From positions 1-6,745 of the forward strand of contig JAHFMP010000052.1 of NCBI GenBank assembly GCA_023267795.1: a DNA stretch of 6,745 nt. Direction: 5' to 3'. Position numbers and translations under genes: made by a program. This document shows, piece after piece, positions 5,191 through 6,745 of this stretch. The stretch's first letter is position 1. Every line of letters begins with the position of its first letter. The stretch is from Candidatus Woesearchaeota archaeon (GTDB lineage Archaea > Nanobdellota > Nanobdellia > Woesearchaeales > DSVV01). The notes under the pieces were generated by a model. That model was not told where the DNA came from, searched no databases, and saw only the letters and a list, made by a program, of their open reading frames with translations.

Positions 5191-6094
5191 TTGATTTCAT
5201 TCCCCATTTGACATCATATTGTTGAAAAAACTCTTTTAATTCTTTTTCTTTAATCAAAGGAAATATCTCTGTCTTTTCCTGTTTTAATATTCTTTTTAAA
5301 TCTTCTAATTTATTTAAACAATCATATTCTTGAGCTAAGTCGGCTATTTTTCTTTCATTTAATTTATGTTTTAAATAAAAAGTTAACGCTAACATTATTT
5401 CACGAGCATGATTAATCTCTAAAATACTATGTATAAATATTTCTTCTTTACTCAGTATTTTTTTAGGAAAGTAATTACAGAATATGTTTAAATACATTGG
5501 AATTTCTAATTCAGAATAGCGGCTGAAGCCAGTTAAGATTCCTACTAGTTCTTCTTTTTTTTGTGTTTCAAATAACATTCTTTCTTCAAATTTCCACAGA
5601 ATATTAACTTTTTTTTCTGAAAACAGCCTTAATTCTTTTAAAAATTCTTCTAGGAGAAGATACATTTTCGGATTAAAAGCAATCAGATGATTTTTTTTTC
5701 TTACTAATAATCCTCTTCCTTGCAGTAAAGCCATTCTATTTTGAATTGCTTTCACTGAAGTGTTAAGATTTTTGGCAATTATTTTAGTGGTCTTGGGACT
5801 AAAAACGCAAAATCCTAAAATTCTTACATTTAGACCACTTAAGAAATTTTCAAAATCAAATCTAGGTTCGGTGTTAATTAATTTAATTAATTTTTGAACA
5901 GGTGAAACCTCGTTAGGAAAATACCGAACTACATTGCCTTTTCTTTCTTTTTTACAGAATCCATGGTTAGCTAAATGCCCTAAAATACTGGAAACCCATG
6001 AAACAGAAATGTTTGTATTCTCACTAATAGTTTTAAGACTATCGTGTCCAGTAATGAGACTTATTAAAACCCTTACTCCTGGTTTACTTAACAT
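5183..6094 (-). CDS. Tandem winged-HTH protein, putative antitoxin/regulator of the nucleotidyltransferase
   Basis: The protein has 303 aa. It contains two winged helix-turn-helix domains. Residues 5-62 have ISENTNISVSWVSSILGHL followed by a wing KKERKGNVVRYFPN. Residues about 88-142 have IAKNLNTSVKAIQNRMALL followed by RGLLVRKKNHLIAFNP. The C-terminal half (150-303) is helical and charged, with no known motif that I can name. It is the first gene of the operon and overlaps the nucleotidyltransferase by 8 nt. A DNA-binding protein immediately before a nucleotidyltransferase is the order of AbiEi-AbiEii toxin-antitoxin pairs, so antitoxin and autorepressor is the natural guess. The length and the doubled HTH differ from classical AbiEi, so this may be a distinct archaeal type. 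The ATG at 6094 is supported by a TATA box at leaderless distance. Confidence 0.8.
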   Translation of the reverse strand: MLSKPGVRVLISLITGHDSLKTISENTNISVSWVSSILGHLANHGFCKKERKGNVVRYFPNEVSPVQKLIKLINTEPRFDFENFLSGLNVRILGFCVFSPKTTKIIAKNLNTSVKAIQNRMALLQGRGLLVRKKNHLIAFNPKMYLLLEEFLKELRLFSEKKVNILWKFEERMLFETQKKEELVGILTGFSRYSELEIPMYLNIFCNYFPKKILSKEEIFIHSILEINHAREIMLALTFYLKHKLNERKIADLAQEYDCLNKLEDLKRILKQEKTEIFPLIKEKELKEFFQQYDVKWGMKSNG

Positions 6095-6116
6095 AGTTCC
6101 ATTTAAAACAAAATAC

Positions 6117-6124
6117 TTTATAAA
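6117..6124 (-). promoter_or_regulatory. TATA box of the winged-HTH/nucleotidyltransferase operon
   Basis: TTTATAAA is centred 26 bp upstream of ATG 6094, the leaderless spacing. The octamer lies where the decayed kinase gene seems to encode KVYKV, so this promoter may have been built from kinase coding DNA. Confidence 0.55.
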
Positions 6125-6149
6125 CTTTTTGGCATATTATGGATTTTTG

Positions 6150-6693
6150 AGGTTTAACCATGTTAATGCATCTCTCTCACCACTCGTAATATATTTTGAA
6201 TTAAACTTGCTTTTTGATGCGCTTTATGCCTGGCCACCAATTGGATTTGCTTTGATTCAAATTCTTCTCTTTCTTGTGCTTCCTATGTCTGCGTCATGAA
6301 TCTCTGTTTTTCCTTGCTTAGTGTGCTGGTCATGTGCAAACCAATTTCTTCACCACGCTGAGAAAACTTATTTCGTGCTTCTACTGTTCCACTAGCCATG
6401 TATTCTTCTTCAATAAAAAAGGAATGATCAACATTGCCATGATTAAAAATACGAATAATATTTGGATGAGAAAAACGTCTGAGTACTTCTACCTCTGCTT
6501 GAAGAATCTCTTGCAGAGAATGGCGACCTCTTTGGTCTGCTATTCGTTCATGAATCTCATTTGTCTTAAATACTTTGACAACAGTTGGATCACGACAATG
6601 TTCTCTTAAGGTAAGGTATGCTGTCCGTGAGCCGCCTTCTCCTATCTTTCTTATGATTTCGTAGCCAGGAATTTGCATTCTGGTGTACTCCAT
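6150..6693 (-). pseudogene. Decayed Ser/Thr protein kinase gene (N-lobe intact, C-lobe lost)
   Basis: The open part encodes a kinase N-lobe: YEIIRKIGEGGSRTAYLT (11-28, glycine-rich loop), VVKVFK with the ATP lysine K40, helix C with E67 before LRRFSHPNIIRIF, and a hinge EEEYMASGT (95-103). A TAG at 6283-6285 ends it after about 136 aa, far short of the roughly 260-aa kinase fold. Reading on in the same frame gives a charged stretch (6282-6208), then ILRVVREMH (6192-6166), which matches kinase helix E, then TAA at 6163-6165. One frame over, VKPQ (6158-6147) and later KVYKV resemble the catalytic-loop end and following strand. The HRD that should lie between appears to be missing. So this is a pseudogene and not a functional mini-protein. 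ATG 6693, GTG 6696 and ATG 6678 are all possible starts; GAGGTGAT at 6692-6699 would be a good Shine-Dalgarno for 6678, though at 13-nt spacing. Confidence 0.75.
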
Positions 6694-6720
6694 CACCTCA
6701 GAGGAAGGGAATCAATGAGA

Positions 6721-6728
6721 ATTAATAA
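6721..6728 (-). promoter_or_regulatory. Possible TATA box of the kinase pseudogene
   Basis: TTATTAAT on the minus strand is centred 28 bp before GTG 6696 and 31 bp before ATG 6693, similar to the other promoters here. It is less good a TATA match than the others. If it is active, the broken kinase gene is still transcribed towards the winged-HTH operon. Confidence 0.3.
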
Positions 6729-6745
6729 GGGTGTTTGTATAATTT

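Noticed and set aside
4492..6094. HEPN-MNT type toxin-antitoxin pair
   Set aside because: The partner has no HEPN motif (R-x4-6-H) in a short helical protein. It carries two winged-HTH domains, and the nucleotidyltransferase is longer than minimal MNT proteins.
6154..6285. Stop-codon recoding (TAG as pyrrolysine or readthrough) in the kinase gene
   Set aside because: Both TAG and TAA interrupt the frame and an apparent deletion shifts it, so recoding of one stop would not restore a kinase. Nothing else in the window suggests TAG recoding; lonB and the nucleotidyltransferase gene both use TAG as a terminator.
5934..6299. Plus-strand 121-codon frame that looks hydrophobic near its end (LALYAWPPIGFALIQ-like stretch)
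   Set aside because: It lies antisense to the winged-HTH gene and the kinase remnant, both with recognisable motifs. Its hydrophobicity comes from the complement of the Lys/Glu/Gln-rich kinase insertion.

Overview
The window looks like a chromosomal piece from an AT-rich archaeon, most likely a small-genome DPANN type (Woesearchaeota/Pacearchaeota-like). That assignment is an inference. It rests on a membrane-anchored archaeal LonB protease and on four genes whose start codon lies 26-30 bp downstream of a TATA box centre, the arrangement of leaderless archaeal transcripts. It also rests on a CbtB-like mini membrane protein and on the absence of any bacterial -35/-10 layout. No rRNA, tRNA, CRISPR array or transposase is visible.

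Left part, plus strand (1-2860). The tail of an unrecognised gene (3-404) is followed by LonB (466-2343). Its ATPase half is intact, but the serine of the Ser-Lys protease dyad reads as threonine. A 12-bp stem hairpin follows LonB. Next comes a 141-aa Fur-family metalloregulator (2437-2862) whose TATA box is overlapped by an imperfect palindrome.

Middle part, plus strand (2880-4241). A two-gene operon has a perfect 10-bp inverted repeat lying exactly over its inferred transcription start and first ATG. It encodes a 378-aa membrane protein made of two similar halves (signal/TM, extracytoplasmic beta-sandwich-like domain, TM), overlapping by 8 nt a 61-aa CbtB-like protein with a C-terminal His/Cys metal motif. 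Regulator, operator and membrane proteins together read as a metal-homeostasis module. The metal cannot be told from sequence.

Right part, minus strand (4228-6745). A 264-bp spacer holds a T-run, a GC-rich hairpin and a two-way TATA-like box. Beyond it is a visibly AT-richer two-gene minus-strand operon: a 303-aa tandem winged-HTH protein and, overlapping it by 8 nt, a 232-aa nucleotidyltransferase-fold protein. This layout resembles AbiE-type (type IV) toxin-antitoxin pairs. Upstream of it, and apparently contributing the DNA of its promoter, is a decayed Ser/Thr protein-kinase gene: a good N-lobe, then in-frame stops and an apparent loss of the HRD catalytic segment with a frame change.
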